From positions 1 to 37,618 of the forward strand of contig JABSRT010000034.1 of NCBI GenBank assembly GCA_013214945.1: 37,618 nucleotides of DNA, given 5' to 3'. Shown here in pieces: positions 24,181 through 33,821 of this stretch; the first letter of the stretch is position 1, and every line of letters begins with the position of its first letter. The position numbers were made by a program, and so were the translations under genes. Origin of the DNA: Gammaproteobacteria bacterium. Its GTDB lineage: Bacteria; Pseudomonadota; Gammaproteobacteria; Enterobacterales; Psychrobiaceae. The notes under the pieces are model-generated. The model was not told where the DNA came from. It was given only the letters and a program-made list of their open reading frames with translations, and did not search any database.

Positions 24181-25143
24181 ATGAAAATATTAATCCTCGG
24201 CTCTGCTGCCGGCGGCGGATTTCCGCAATGGAACTGTCACTGTGCAAACTGTAAAGGACTACGTCAGGGTACAATCAAAGCGACACCGCGCACCCAATCA
24301 TCGATTGCCGTCAGTGCAGATGGAAAAAATTGGGCGCTAATTAATGCCTCGCCAGACATTCGTCAGCAAATTAATCAATCACCGCAACTTTGGCCTGAAC
24401 AAGGTTCTCGTGGCACCAATATTCGTGGTGCTATTCTTACCGACAGTCAAATTGATCACACCACCGGGCTATTAACATTGCGCGAAGGGCTGCCACTTGA
24501 TGTTTACTGTACCGATGTAGTTTATGAAGACTTGTCGAGTGCTTATCCGTTGTTTAATTTGTTGGAACATTGGCATGGCGGACTCAACTTTAAGCAAATA
24601 GGCTCTGGCCTAATAGATTCGGGTTTAATAGATTCTGGTCTAACAGAGAATGAGCAAAGCCAATCTTTTCAAGTAACGGGCGTTGACGGCATCGAGTTTA
24701 TTCCGGTAACCATCGAATCAAATGCACCACCGTATTCAAAGTATCGTGATCAGGTTGTCGCGGGCAATAACATTGGGCTTAAAATTGTCGATTTGGCCAC
24801 TGGAAAATATCTGTTTTATTTGCCGGGAATTGTCGAAAGCACCCCTGAAGTTGAGCACATTTTATCAGAAGCCAGTTGCGTGTTAATTGATGGCACATTA
24901 TGGCTCGACGACGAAATGATCGCCCAAGGTGTCGGCACTAAACTGGGATCTGAAATGGGCCACATGCCTGTAAACGGCGATTTCGGCACCGTGGCATTAC
25001 TGAATAAGTTTGATATTGACCGAAAAATCCTTATTCACATCAACAACACCAATCCAATTTTAAATGAGCAATCGCCGCAGCACCAATTTGTGTTGGACAA
25101 CGGGGTTGAAATTGCGGTTGATGGCATGGAAATTACGATTTAA
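24181..25143 (+). CDS. pqqB: PQQ biosynthesis protein PqqB
   Basis: 320 residues, metallo-beta-lactamase fold, acting as a hydroxylase in PQQ biosynthesis and once thought to aid PQQ transport. Seen: N-terminal LGSAAGGGFPQWNCHCANCKG with a CxCxxC zinc site, TDSQIDHTTGLLTLREG (metal region), LPGIVES and GHMPVNGDFGTVALL. The family is usually about 300-305 residues. Most of the excess comes from a triplicated pentapeptide (Ser-Gly-Leu-Ile-Asp, twice exact and once SGLTE) at 24604-24648, in a loop after NFKQIG. Confidence 0.96.
   Translation: MKILILGSAAGGGFPQWNCHCANCKGLRQGTIKATPRTQSSIAVSADGKNWALINASPDIRQQINQSPQLWPEQGSRGTNIRGAILTDSQIDHTTGLLTLREGLPLDVYCTDVVYEDLSSAYPLFNLLEHWHGGLNFKQIGSGLIDSGLIDSGLTENEQSQSFQVTGVDGIEFIPVTIESNAPPYSKYRDQVVAGNNIGLKIVDLATGKYLFYLPGIVESTPEVEHILSEASCVLIDGTLWLDDEMIAQGVGTKLGSEMGHMPVNGDFGTVALLNKFDIDRKILIHINNTNPILNEQSPQHQFVLDNGVEIAVDGMEITI
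24604..24648 (+). repeat. 15-bp tandem repeat x3 inside pqqB
   Basis: TCTGGCCTAATAGAT, TCGGGTTTAATAGAT and TCTGGTCTAACAGAG are contiguous and in frame (SGLID, SGLID, SGLTE). Confidence 0.95.
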
Positions 25144-25219
25144 CACCGAGCAATAAATAACAAAAATAATTATAAAAATTGAGTGCAGACACTCAATGCA
25201 ATAATGGGGTACCACCAAG

Positions 25220-25969
25220 ATGCAGCCATGGACCAGAGAACAATTCGAACAAAAGCTTAAAGACAAAGGTCAGCTTTATCATATTCATCACCCGTTTCAT
25301 ATTGCCATGCATCAGGGCGAATGCACCAAAGAACAAATCCGCGGCTGGGTTGCTAATCGCTTTTATTATCAAGTAAACATTCCGATTAAAGACGCCGCAA
25401 TATTGGCTAATTGTCGGGATATGTCAGTGCGCCGTTTGTGGATCCAGCGTATTTTGGACCATGACGGCAGTGTTGGCGACGACACGCTTGGTGGTATCGA
25501 AGCCTGGTTGCGTTTAGGCGAAGCGGTCGGGTTAGATAGACAAGATTTGCTTGATGAAAAGTACGTGCTGCCAGGCGTTAGATTTGCGGTTGATGCCTAT
25601 GTTAATTTTGCCGGTAAAGCGAGCTGGCAACAAGCCGCCTGTTCGTCATTAACCGAAATGTTCGCACCACAAATTCATCAGAGTCGACTCGACAGTTGGC
25701 CAACCAACTATCCGTGGATCGCCAGTGAAGGCTTAAGTTATTTTCAAATACGCTTGTCGCAAGCAAGACGCGATGTTAATCACGGCCTGCAAATAACCCT
25801 AGATCATTTTACCAGCCGCGAGGCACAGGAAGAGGCGTTAAATATTCTGCAGTTTAAGCTTGATATCTTGTGGAGCATGTTAGACGCAATGACACTTGCT
25901 TATCAACAAGACCGCGCTCCTTACCAAGGACTCATCGCAGAGCCTAGTTATCACAAGAGGGTTTTTTAA
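25220..25969 (+). CDS. pqqC: Pyrroloquinoline-quinone synthase PqqC
   Basis: 249 residues, cofactor-free oxidase of the TENA/haem-oxygenase fold that performs the last ring closure and oxidation to PQQ. Conserved segments are obvious: [46 protein letters not shown], and later [23 protein letters not shown]. Full-length with normal ends. Its stop overlaps the pqqD start (TAATG), so they are translationally coupled. Confidence 0.97.
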   Translation: MQPWTREQFEQKLKDKGQLYHIHHPFHIAMHQGECTKEQIRGWVANRFYYQVNIPIKDAAILANCRDMSVRRLWIQRILDHDGSVGDDTLGGIEAWLRLGEAVGLDRQDLLDEKYVLPGVRFAVDAYVNFAGKASWQQAACSSLTEMFAPQIHQSRLDSWPTNYPWIASEGLSYFQIRLSQARRDVNHGLQITLDHFTSREAQEEALNILQFKLDILWSMLDAMTLAYQQDRAPYQGLIAEPSYHKRVF

Positions 25970-26241
25970 TGATTACACCGGCAATGATCCCAGCTATTAA
26001 TCCGATGTTTCGCCTGCAATGGGAGCAGGCACAAGATTGTTTCGTTTTATTGTTTCCCGAGGGCATGGTCAAATTAAATGGCGGGGCTGGTGAAATAATG
26101 CAACTGATCGATGGCAACAAAAACGTTCAACAAATAGTGGCAGCCTTGATGGTTAAATTTTCTGATGCTGGCGATTTAAGTGTTGATGTTGGTGAGTTTT
26201 TAACCACAGCAAGTGAAAAAAAGTGGATTTTTCATGAGTAA
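25969..26241 (+). CDS. pqqD: PqqA-binding chaperone PqqD
   Basis: 90 residues. PqqD is a small winged-helix RiPP recognition element that binds the PqqA peptide and presents it to PqqE. Seen: [50 protein letters not shown], matching the family (…L.P.G...LN..A..IL.L.DG). It overlaps pqqC by one base and the pqqE start by 8 bp. Confidence 0.96.
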   Translation: MITPAMIPAINPMFRLQWEQAQDCFVLLFPEGMVKLNGGAGEIMQLIDGNKNVQQIVAALMVKFSDAGDLSVDVGEFLTTASEKKWIFHE

Positions 26242-27370
26242 TCACCAAGTTGTCGCTGCCGGTCCGCCGTTATGGTTACTGGCCGAACTCACTTACGATT
26301 GTCCGCTGCATTGTCCTTATTGTTCTAACCCTACTGAAATGGGCGATATCAAAGATGAGCTCAGCACCCAGCAATGGCTTAAGGTCTTTACCGAAGCTAG
26401 AGCGATGGGCGCGGTGCAACTAGGGTTTTCTGGTGGAGAGCCCCTGTTACGCAAAGATCTCGAAATATTGGTTAAACATGCGCGGGAGTTGGGTTTTTAC
26501 ACCAACCTTATTACCTCTGGCATTGGCTTAACCGAAAAGCGGATAGCCAAGCTTAAGCAGGCTGGCTTGGACCATATTCAGATAAGTTTTCAAGGTGCCG
26601 ATCCAGAAGTAAATGACGCAATCGCTGGGCGTGGCAATGCCTACCAGCAAAAATTTAAGATGGCGCAGTCGGTTAAAGATCAGGGTTACCCAATGGTGCT
26701 AAATTTTGTGATTTCAAAGCAAAACATTAGCCAGATAGCGGATATTTTACGCTTAAGCTGCGAGCTAAAAGCCGATTATGTTGAACTGGCAACAGCGCAA
26801 TATTATGGCTGGGCCTTTGATAACCGCGATCACCTGCTGCCATCACAACAGCAGTTAATTGCAGCGGAGCAAACAGTAAATCAATTTAGAGATCAGCAAC
26901 AAGGCAAGGGTCCACAATTTATCTTTGTTACGCCAGACTATTACGAAGAGCGGCCGAAACCTTGTATGAATGGCTGGGGCACAACTTTTCTAACGGTCAC
27001 GCCAGATGGTAGCGCGCTGCCTTGCCACAGTGCCAAAATGCTGCCGCTGACTTTTCCAAATGTTAAAGAGAAATCCATTAGCGATATTTGGCAGCAAGAT
27101 TTTGCCTTTAATCGTTTTCGAGGTGACAGCTGGATGCCGCAGCCTTGCCAAAGTTGCGACGAAAAGGAAAAAGATTTTGGTGGTTGCCGCTGTCAGGCCT
27201 TTATGATGACAGGGGATATGGATAAAACCGATCCGGTATGCAGTAAATCACCCGATCATCATTTGATTCAACAGGCAATCGACAGTGCAACGCTACCCAC
27301 TAAAGAGTTGGTGATGCGGGTTAACCGCCACAAAATTGCCGATGCCGACATCGCGCGACTTAAAATATGA
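26234..27370 (+). CDS. pqqE: Radical SAM enzyme PqqE
   Basis: 378 residues from the chosen ATG. It makes the Glu-Tyr carbon-carbon cross-link in PqqA with PqqD. Radical SAM motif C23-x3-C27-x2-C30 ([13 protein letters not shown]), [12 protein letters not shown], and a C-terminal SPASM domain with cysteines in [49 protein letters not shown] and [15 protein letters not shown] at 26213 would add seven residues overlapping pqqD, but [21 protein letters not shown] is the usual start. The stop overlaps the next gene (ATGA). Confidence 0.97.
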   Translation: MSNHQVVAAGPPLWLLAELTYDCPLHCPYCSNPTEMGDIKDELSTQQWLKVFTEARAMGAVQLGFSGGEPLLRKDLEILVKHARELGFYTNLITSGIGLTEKRIAKLKQAGLDHIQISFQGADPEVNDAIAGRGNAYQQKFKMAQSVKDQGYPMVLNFVISKQNISQIADILRLSCELKADYVELATAQYYGWAFDNRDHLLPSQQQLIAAEQTVNQFRDQQQGKGPQFIFVTPDYYEERPKPCMNGWGTTFLTVTPDGSALPCHSAKMLPLTFPNVKEKSISDIWQQDFAFNRFRGDSWMPQPCQSCDEKEKDFGGCRCQAFMMTGDMDKTDPVCSKSPDHHLIQQAIDSATLPTKELVMRVNRHKIADADIARLKI

Positions 27371-29373
27371 TCGCGGCGCAAGTTAGTAGTAAGTTAGGTC
27401 GCAGCAAGTTAGGTAGTAGTAAGTTACTTAATAGTGAGTTAGTTAGTAAAATCATTCAAAAAAAAACGAAGTCGCTTGATCCCGCTCTGGCTCAATTTTG
27501 TCATAGTAACGGTCTAAATCAGCTCAACATTAGCAACGATGAAGGATTTTGTGCCCTGTTTGTGGTCAATACGCCAGCCGTTGACGATAGCGGCGTTAGC
27601 CACGGCGTTGAACATTTGGTGTTTCGGCGCAGCCGTGCCTTTAGCCAGCCAGAAACGCTGTTTCAACTCACTTCATTAACTGATTTAAAAATTAATGCCT
27701 CGACCTTGTCTAATGTCAGCTATTTTCATTGCCGCAGTCAGTGCCAAACCAGCTTTCTGCTTGGGCTACATTACTTGCTTAATGGCTTACTGCATCCGGT
27801 GATAAGCTGTGAAGATCTAACCGAAGAAGTTTATGATGATGCTAATGGCGGCGTGATCTTTCGCGAATTAACCGGCTTGCAGCAAAACGCCGACCACTTG
27901 CGTCAGGTGCAAGTCGATGCCAGTGATGCATCGCCGCTGCGCTGTAATCAATACGGTGGTGACAGCGAAATGCTGTCACAGTTAACCGTATCAGACTTGG
28001 TCAATTACCATGCTCAGCATTACCAAGCCAGTGACATTAGCTTAGTAACTGCAAACGTTGAGGCAGAGCAGGTCGCAGCTATCATTAAGCAGCTTAAGCC
28101 ATTAGCGCAGCCAACATCGACAGCGCAGACAGCATTGAAAGAGCAGCCAGCACCGAAAGTGAAGCCTGTATCGAGAAAGCAAGCGCACTATCGCGCTAAA
28201 CCTTTAATAACTCGCGAGCTATTTGATCAACACCGACAGCTGCTCAGGTGGTGGTTTAGTGCTCGCTATTTTGATTATTTTTCACAGCATCAACACCAAC
28301 TCGCTGACTTATTAAAATCAATTGACGCTGAATTAGTAACTCCTCAATTTAACCTTAATAAAAACCAGCAGTTTGCCCTTAATATTATTGTCAGTAACCA
28401 AAACACCACTGGGGCAGCGCAGATATTAAATGAGTTTATTGGCGATAATCCGCCGCTCAGCTCTCAATTTAATAACTCATATCAATCTAATAATTCATAT
28501 CAAAACATTAAAAAATATTCGCCAGCGATAAACCAACTGCTAACCGCTTATTATCAAAATATACAGCTAGCAGCAGGTTGTCAGAGCGAGCTTGACTACG
28601 CGCAGCAAGGTTTAGAACAGCTTAAGTTGCCATTATCCAAACCAAGCAGACATAACTTAAAATTGGTCAATCATAACAACGACAAGGGCCAATGTTCGAC
28701 AGTAAAGAGGGTAAAGCCACTGAAGCCCGTATGTTCTAAACTGATCCCGCAGTTAACCCAGCTTGCACCAACGTTATTATTAAGCCGTGGCGATAACAAC
28801 GAAGTGATTACGCGCCCTTTACCTGATGGCGTCAACCAACAAGTGGAGACAGTGCCGAAATTTTTGAGTGATTTATATCAGGTGGCCACTGAGCAATTAA
28901 CCCAAGGCTCTGTTGATTACATGGCGACAGCAGTTAATGAGAGTGACTGCATGGTGGTTGCAAAAATATCATCATCGCAGCATGCGGTTGCATCAATTAC
29001 TCGTTTTATTATTGGCGCTTACCCGTCATTTTTAGCGCCGCGAACACAGGGACATTGCTATGCAATGGCAGCGCTGTTTATTAGTAACAGTCATCATCTG
29101 GTGCTCTTTAGCGCACTGGATGTTAGGCCAAGCAGCAGGCTTAATGATATCGGTAATTCTTTATTGTTATTAAGCGATGATTTGGTGTTTATTCGCGCCA
29201 CGTTAACACTAGCGAAACTTAAATTCTCAAATTATGATGATATCGACAGCCCTGAAATTAGCGCGATAACCCCACAATGTATCATGGTTTTTTTAAAGCA
29301 ACTGAGTAAGCAATTACTGATAGCAATCAAGCGCGGTACGTTGTCTGATACCGCCAATGAACATAAATGTTAA
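27367..29373 (+). CDS. M16 metallopeptidase, PqqF-like
   Basis: 668 residues, last gene of the pqq operon. Inverted zinc motif H79-G-V-E82-H83 (SHGVEHLVF) and distal E167 in [10 protein letters not shown], as in M16/insulinase proteases of the PreP-like branch. It most likely trims cross-linked PqqA to free the Glu-Tyr unit, the step given to PqqF or PqqG elsewhere. The gene starts inside the pqqE stop (ATGA). The catalytic half is well conserved; the rest (about 230-668) is weakly conserved and Gln/Ser-rich. It has two repeat tracts: a pentapeptide at 27385-27444 and a hexapeptide at 28471-28506. It has no signal peptide. It ends 4 bp into the opposite-strand response regulator. Confidence 0.8.
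   Translation: MIAAQVSSKLGRSKLGSSKLLNSELVSKIIQKKTKSLDPALAQFCHSNGLNQLNISNDEGFCALFVVNTPAVDDSGVSHGVEHLVFRRSRAFSQPETLFQLTSLTDLKINASTLSNVSYFHCRSQCQTSFLLGLHYLLNGLLHPVISCEDLTEEVYDDANGGVIFRELTGLQQNADHLRQVQVDASDASPLRCNQYGGDSEMLSQLTVSDLVNYHAQHYQASDISLVTANVEAEQVAAIIKQLKPLAQPTSTAQTALKEQPAPKVKPVSRKQAHYRAKPLITRELFDQHRQLLRWWFSARYFDYFSQHQHQLADLLKSIDAELVTPQFNLNKNQQFALNIIVSNQNTTGAAQILNEFIGDNPPLSSQFNNSYQSNNSYQNIKKYSPAINQLLTAYYQNIQLAAGCQSELDYAQQGLEQLKLPLSKPSRHNLKLVNHNNDKGQCSTVKRVKPLKPVCSKLIPQLTQLAPTLLLSRGDNNEVITRPLPDGVNQQVETVPKFLSDLYQVATEQLTQGSVDYMATAVNESDCMVVAKISSSQHAVASITRFIIGAYPSFLAPRTQGHCYAMAALFISNSHHLVLFSALDVRPSSRLNDIGNSLLLLSDDLVFIRATLTLAKLKFSNYDDIDSPEISAITPQCIMVFLKQLSKQLLIAIKRGTLSDTANEHKC
27385..27444 (+). 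repeat. 15-bp tandem repeat x4 at the start of the M16 gene
   Basis: Four degenerate in-frame units encode [15 protein letters not shown] and NSELV directly after the start codon region. Confidence 0.88.
28471..28506 (+). repeat. 18-bp tandem repeat x2 in the M16 gene
   Basis: AATAACTCATATCAATCT followed by AATAATTCATATCAAAAC, in frame ([12 protein letters not shown]). Confidence 0.9.
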
Positions 29374-30077
29374 GTGGCTTTAGCACTTATTTTGAATGCA
29401 CTCATATTTTGATTAAGCTCTTGATTAAAGTCGATATCGCTGCAACCTAGCACCGCCTGAACTCGGTTATACACACCAAGCTTTTTAAGAATTGAAGAAA
29501 CGTGAGACTTTACCGTCGCTTCTGAAATATTAAGATTGTAAGCGATTTGTTTATTCGCCTCGCCCTTGGTCATGCGCTTTAATACCATCAGCTGACGTCT
29601 GGTTAACGAAGACATCATCTCAAGCTTAATCTTTAACGACTGGTTAGTGTGGTCTGGTGCTGAGTTTTGGTCGCTTTGATCGATGATAATATCGGGAGGT
29701 AAATAGACATTGCCACTAAAGATGCTCTGTAATGCCTGGGCAATCGTGCTTTTAGATGATGATTTGGGAATAAAACCCACTGCGCCATAGGCAATGGTTT
29801 GTATTATTGTGTTTTTTTGCTCTTCGGCCGAAATAATAACGACCGGAGTTGTTGGGCATTGATTCCGAAGGTCAAGCAAGCCATTAAGCCCGATCATGGG
29901 CGGCATATTCAAATCGAGCAATATCAAATCAATATCGTCATTGCTGTTGGCTAATGCTAACGTTGAGTCAATGTCTTGGCTTTCAAGTGTGATAGTGCCG
30001 GGGAACGTCTGATTAATTATATGGACTATTGCGTCACGAAATAGCGGGTGATCGTCGGCGATTAATACCTTATACAT
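29370..30077 (-). CDS. NarL/LuxR-family response regulator
   Basis: 235 residues. Receiver domain with acidic pair ADDH (residues 7-10), phospho-acceptor D55 (LILLDLNMPP) and K105 (GFIPKS), then a LuxR-type helix-turn-helix (LTRRQLMVLKRMTKGEANKQIAYNLNISEATVKSHVSSILKKL). In Pseudomonas the comparable AgmR/ExaE/PedR-type regulators turn on PQQ alcohol dehydrogenase genes. Its position, convergent with the end of the pqq operon, supports that role here. No sensor kinase adjoins it; the GAF kinase at about 9 kb is a candidate partner. Stop codons of the two convergent genes overlap. Confidence 0.9.
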   Translation of the reverse strand: MYKVLIADDHPLFRDAIVHIINQTFPGTITLESQDIDSTLALANSNDDIDLILLDLNMPPMIGLNGLLDLRNQCPTTPVVIISAEEQKNTIIQTIAYGAVGFIPKSSSKSTIAQALQSIFSGNVYLPPDIIIDQSDQNSAPDHTNQSLKIKLEMMSSLTRRQLMVLKRMTKGEANKQIAYNLNISEATVKSHVSSILKKLGVYNRVQAVLGCSDIDFNQELNQNMSAFKISAKAT

Positions 30078-30344
30078 AGCGTTCCTTATATTTAAATATT
30101 AAGGTCTTTCAATCTACCTTAACTAAATAAATACACAAGGGATCAGAGCCATTGGCTAGCTCAAAAAACGGTTGCTTTAGTCTAATGGTACGCAATTAAG
30201 ATTTGGTGTAATTATTAACGATTAATGAAGTGATATTGTTGAGAAGTTTGCTTGATAAGGAAGGCAACCACAGCAATTTAAACATTGCCGCAGTTACTGA
30301 TATTTTTAATGCTGGTGGTTTATCGCACCGGCGAGCAACTAAGC

Positions 30345-30917
30345 TTAATGCAAAGCCGCTCTAAAGGTTAAACCTTCGCATATTTTAGCTTCAGCGATTA
30401 GTAACTCTTCTAACCGAACATCGACTTCAGTTTTGTCGAAATACTCATAAGCAAGTTCAACAAAGAGGTCTTTGTGTTTTGCTTCTGACTTAGCGATGGC
30501 AGCATATAGCTCTTGATCTTTGCCAGGCTCTAGGACATCAGCGACCATTGAAAAGCGCTCATAACCACGGGCTTCAATAATACCAGCTACTAATAGTCGG
30601 TCGAGAAAAAACTCATTTGAACCACGACGAAACAATGCCCGAATTTGGTGAATGTAGGGATCTTTATGATCTTGTCCTAACGGCGCATTTCGGGTGTGTA
30701 ATAATTTAAGTACTTGCTTAAAATGAATTAATTCTTCAATCGCTAAATCGGTCATTGCTTTGACTAATTTGGTACGGTCGGCATAGTGACCAAGCATTGA
30801 AATAGCCATTGCTGAGGCTTTTTTCTCTGCAGCTGCATGGTCTTGCAAAAAGCTGGTGAAGTCAGCTAACACTGCATCAGTCCAAGCTGTCGGGGTATGA
30901 TATTTTAATTCAAACAT
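30345..30917 (-). CDS. miaE: tRNA-(ms2io6A37) hydroxylase MiaE
   Basis: 190 residues, a non-haem di-iron hydroxylase of the ferritin-like fold that hydroxylates the isopentenyl group of ms2i6A37 in tRNAs reading U-start codons. Seen: MFELKYHTPTAWTDAVLADF start, EELIHFKQVLKLL (ExxH iron ligands), EARGYERFSMVADV and SEAKHKDLFVELAYEYF (second ExxH). Full length. Stands alone; upstream lies the strong hairpin at 30952-30996. Confidence 0.94.
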   Translation of the reverse strand: MFELKYHTPTAWTDAVLADFTSFLQDHAAAEKKASAMAISMLGHYADRTKLVKAMTDLAIEELIHFKQVLKLLHTRNAPLGQDHKDPYIHQIRALFRRGSNEFFLDRLLVAGIIEARGYERFSMVADVLEPGKDQELYAAIAKSEAKHKDLFVELAYEYFDKTEVDVRLEELLIAEAKICEGLTFRAALH

Positions 30918-30951
30918 AATAACTAATGGTAATGATAAAGCGGGGAGTTTA

Positions 30952-30996
30952 CCTTAATTGGCGTAAAAATGGTGGACATTTTTACGCCAATTAAGG
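30952..30996. terminator. Perfect 20-bp-stem hairpin
   Basis: Arms 30952-30971 and 30977-30996 are perfectly complementary around a GTGGA loop. It sits between the sulfotransferase stop and the miaE start, on the minus strand. The stem itself ends in TTTTTA-type sequence but no clear T tract follows, so it may be a bidirectional terminator, an mRNA-stabilising stem or a short REP-like element. Confidence 0.55.
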
Positions 30997-31012
30997 CGAA
31001 ATTAGCAGGAGC

Positions 31013-31633
31013 TTATACTGGATCAATTTTTCCACGGTTAGTCGATTCAATTTTTAACGGATGTTTTACTTTTTTCCAAGCCGTTACCTTACCGCCAATA
31101 TTCATGTGACTAAAACCTGCGTTGGTTGATGTCGCGTCAACAAAGCTTAACAGCTGGTTAAAACTGTCAGGGTCGGTGATATCAATCGTCAGCAAGTCGT
31201 CTGCTCGATTAGCAAAATACTCGGTTATGCGGTGTTGATGGCGGTTATAACAGTCGGTTAAAAACTGATCGCTGGCAATGTTTTCTAGCGTTAATGGGGA
31301 AAACACTTCGTTATAGCAACGTCTTAAGGTGGGGTTTGAACCACCGTCATCACGCTGTAAATTAACAAACATCCGCTCGAGCAACTGACGTATCGATGGC
31401 AACCAAGTTGATAAATCACGGCTCAAATTGATAAATTTTGAGCCGGGATGGCTTAAATCAAGCGCTTGATAGTCACAAAATATCGGGGTGTCGGCAATAA
31501 CTTGAGCGTTTATCATTGTTTGCTTGGTGTAGGCGGTATGCGCTGTGGTAAAGCCTAAATCTAACATCGCGGCGCAGACACTGGTGGTCGCGGTACGTGG
31601 TAAACCAATAATAAATATTTTTTGCGTGATCAT
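31013..31633 (-). CDS. Sulfotransferase-family protein
   Basis: 206 residues. N-terminal FIIGLPRTATTSVCAAM matches the 5'-phosphosulfate-binding loop of PAPS-dependent sulfotransferases, and KFINLSRDLSTW matches the 3'-phosphate segment. WKKVKHPLKIESTNRGKIDPV ends it. No signal peptide is visible, so cytosolic transfer of sulfate to a small molecule or glycan is suggested; the acceptor is unknown. It lies 37 bp downstream of rlmA, the same orientation, with a hairpin after it. Confidence 0.75.
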   Translation of the reverse strand: MITQKIFIIGLPRTATTSVCAAMLDLGFTTAHTAYTKQTMINAQVIADTPIFCDYQALDLSHPGSKFINLSRDLSTWLPSIRQLLERMFVNLQRDDGGSNPTLRRCYNEVFSPLTLENIASDQFLTDCYNRHQHRITEYFANRADDLLTIDITDPDSFNQLLSFVDATSTNAGFSHMNIGGKVTAWKKVKHPLKIESTNRGKIDPV

Positions 31634-31670
31634 CTTATTGCCTTTAAAACTCTGAATTCAGGATTGCTGA

Positions 31671-32501
31671 TTAATCAACGATACGTTGGTAAAGATTAAT
31701 AATGAAATCAAGCTCAATTTCAAGACCATCTGCTGCGGCAATATCGGCGGTCACTTGCTCATTGGCGCGCCATGCAAAGGGGGTCATTTGCAATAAGGCA
31801 ATGCGATGCTCCCCAGTAGGACAGATGTTGTAACTCAATTGCTGTGACTCAAGCAATTTAAAACCAGCAAACTGGCTATCTTGGGTATCGTGCGCGCGCA
31901 CGTCTTGATAAATAAATTCACGCAGTTGCCACAAGTGGCGGGGCGCAGGGGTGATGATTAACAATAAACCATTGTCAGTTACTACGCGCTGCAACTCATC
32001 ATCATTAGACGGTGCGTAGACCTTAAGCACTAAGTCGATGCAGTCGTTGACTAGCGGCAGCTTGTCAGAACTTGCCACGGCATAGTGCGCGGTTTTATCG
32101 GCTTTGGCTGCGCTAATGACAGCAGCTTTTGAAATGTCGATGCCGTATTGCTCGATAGTCGGAATTTGCTGCTTAATTATGCGTGAGTAATAACCCTCAC
32201 CACAGCCGAGATCGAGCATGGTAAAACTATTAGCGGGGTGATTTTCTACCTGCTGGTTTATCACTTGGCTGATTTTTTCGGCCAATGGCTGGTAATGGTT
32301 GCCAGCGAGAAAATCATGGCGCGCAGTAATCATTTCTTTGCTGTCGCCCGGTTGCTTAGACTTTTTATGCTGAACCGGTAACAAATTGAAGTAGCCTTGC
32401 TTAGCGCGATCGAATTGGTGATTATTGCTACAACTTAATCCTCGTGTATCAGGGTTTGATTGTAGGGGGTTCGAACATAACGGGCAGTTAAACTTAGTCA
32501 T
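31671..32501 (-). CDS. rlmA: 23S rRNA (guanine745-N1)-methyltransferase RlmA
   Basis: 276 residues. N-terminal zinc finger FNCPLCSNPL...GLSCSNNHQFDRAKQGYFNLL (Cys-x2-Cys, then Cys-x3-His) is typical of RlmA, followed by the methionine-type SAM fold: FTMLDLGCGEGYYSRII (motif I) and DLVLKVYAPS. It methylates G745 in 23S rRNA helix 35. Length and order match the E. coli protein. A ribosomal housekeeping gene unrelated to the PQQ locus. Confidence 0.93.
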   Translation of the reverse strand: MTKFNCPLCSNPLQSNPDTRGLSCSNNHQFDRAKQGYFNLLPVQHKKSKQPGDSKEMITARHDFLAGNHYQPLAEKISQVINQQVENHPANSFTMLDLGCGEGYYSRIIKQQIPTIEQYGIDISKAAVISAAKADKTAHYAVASSDKLPLVNDCIDLVLKVYAPSNDDELQRVVTDNGLLLIITPAPRHLWQLREFIYQDVRAHDTQDSQFAGFKLLESQQLSYNICPTGEHRIALLQMTPFAWRANEQVTADIAAADGLEIELDFIINLYQRIVD

Positions 32502-32752
32502 CGGATAGGTCTTATTAAGCTAGGTAATAGTTACGGGCTGCACGTTGGCACGAGCCCTGCTGCGGCGATATCCTAAGCGGACTCACAGCAACAAAAATTA
32601 TGGTATTTGCCATCACAACAATAGCGAAATAACGTCGCGGCATTGTAAGTTAAAATGCCACTTAAGGCCAATTACAGTGGCGATTTAGCACAATGTAAGG
32701 TCACAAAACTAGCTTATAGACACTCTTTGGCTGGGGGGAGCTGTTTTTTATG

Positions 32753-32822
32753 ACTGTCCCAAATTTTGTTTTTCGGCGGCTAATCAACATATCGACTATG
32801 TTTGTCACTGTCGTGGGACAGT
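32753..32822. repeat. Short REP-like inverted-repeat element
   Basis: ACTGTCCCA at 32753-32761 and its exact complement at 32814-32822 enclose 52 bp. The right side (CGTGGGACAGTTCTAATTTT) shares the pattern CGTGGG...CTAATxTT with the element ends at 35848-35882 and 37206-37239, and the left (CCCAAATTTT) resembles their other end. They may be one family of REP-like elements. Confidence 0.5.
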
Positions 32823-32910
32823 TCTAATTTTACAGCACTTAAATGCAAGCCGGATCTTCTTAAATATATTTGTTAGTGTCCTTATATTCACTTTATTACA
32901 GTTACTTGTA

Positions 32911-32942
32911 CATTATTGAAGCTACGAATAACTTCAATAATG
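32911..32942 (-). terminator. Hairpin downstream of the SDR gene
   Basis: Perfect 11-bp arms (CATTATTGAAG / CTTCAATAATG) with a 10-base loop, starting 21 bp past the SDR stop. There is no T tract, so termination is plausible but unproven. Confidence 0.45.
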
Positions 32943-32963
32943 CTGGTCGATTATATTAATAGA

Positions 32964-33725
32964 CTAGAGTCTTACCCCTCCAATTGTATATCCGCCATCA
33001 ATTGTGATTTCTTGCCCTGTTACAAAGGCTGCATCCTCAGAAAGAAGCCAAGCAACGGTTCCTGAAATATCTTCTGGCACGCCGTTACGTTTTAATGGAG
33101 TGTGATCGGCAAGCTTATGTGAAACCGCGGCATCTAATGCTTCGTCTGCCATTGGTGTCAATATGATCCCCGGGCTAATTGCGTTAACTCTAATGCCGCG
33201 TTGCCCTTGTTCTACGGCAAGAGTTTTCATCATAGAGAGCAACGCACCTTTTGTTGCTGCATAAGCTCCTGTGCCTGGCATCACCGATTGTGCCGTCCAT
33301 GATGCATTAATAACAATTGCCCCGGTTTCGAGTAATGGCAAGCAATGCTTTATGGTCAAAAAGGTACCCCTGAGATTTATATCAATTAGGCTATCGAAAT
33401 TTTCGAGATTGGTTTCTGACAATGGTTTTAGCTCACCAAGAATGCCAGCATTGGCAAATACCCCATGAAGACCACCAAATAGATCTGTGATTTTATTGAT
33501 CGCTATTGATAGTGATTCTGTTTTTGTAATATCACAGGATAAAGCCGTAGCGGAACCACCGAAATTCTCGATCTCTCGAGCTAATTCTTGAAGGGGCTCA
33601 AGTCGTCGCCCTATGAGGGCAAGATGGGCACCTTCTTTTGCTAAATGTAAAGCGGCTGCCCTACCTATACCAGTGCCAGCGCCTGTAACAAGGATAGTTT
33701 TATTTTTAAAGCGTGATTCGATCAT
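32964..33725 (-). CDS. Short-chain dehydrogenase/reductase
   Basis: 253 residues from the chosen ATG. Classical SDR: NAD(P) loop ILVTGAGTGIGRAAA, FANAG, catalytic Ser in VINASWT, and YAATKGALLSM giving the Tyr-x3-Lys pair; the C-terminus GQEITIDGGYTIGG is typical. IGRRLEPLQ after the second strand suggests NADP(H) preference. It oxidises or reduces an unknown alcohol/ketone. The ATG at 33725 (MIESRFKNK) has GGAGAA 6 bases upstream; an ATT-free extension to 33758 is less likely. It is divergent from a LysR gene, probably its regulator. Confidence 0.87.
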   Translation of the reverse strand: MIESRFKNKTILVTGAGTGIGRAAALHLAKEGAHLALIGRRLEPLQELAREIENFGGSATALSCDITKTESLSIAINKITDLFGGLHGVFANAGILGELKPLSETNLENFDSLIDINLRGTFLTIKHCLPLLETGAIVINASWTAQSVMPGTGAYAATKGALLSMMKTLAVEQGQRGIRVNAISPGIILTPMADEALDAAVSHKLADHTPLKRNGVPEDISGTVAWLLSEDAAFVTGQEITIDGGYTIGGVRL

Positions 33726-33821
33726 GATGTTCTCCGTTTTTTTGATAAAAACAATCATAATTGATATCTAATACTTTATAATTGGTTGATTATTTTAAAC
33801 ACTTTAAAGGGTTGCTATCAA

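Larger units (their letters stand above)
32502..32963. other. Intergenic region with two inverted-repeat elements
   Basis: 462 bp without a gene. It contains the short element at 32753-32822 and the hairpin at 32911-32942. The part nearest rlmA (32502-32700) shows nothing beyond a presumed rlmA promoter. Confidence 0.6.
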
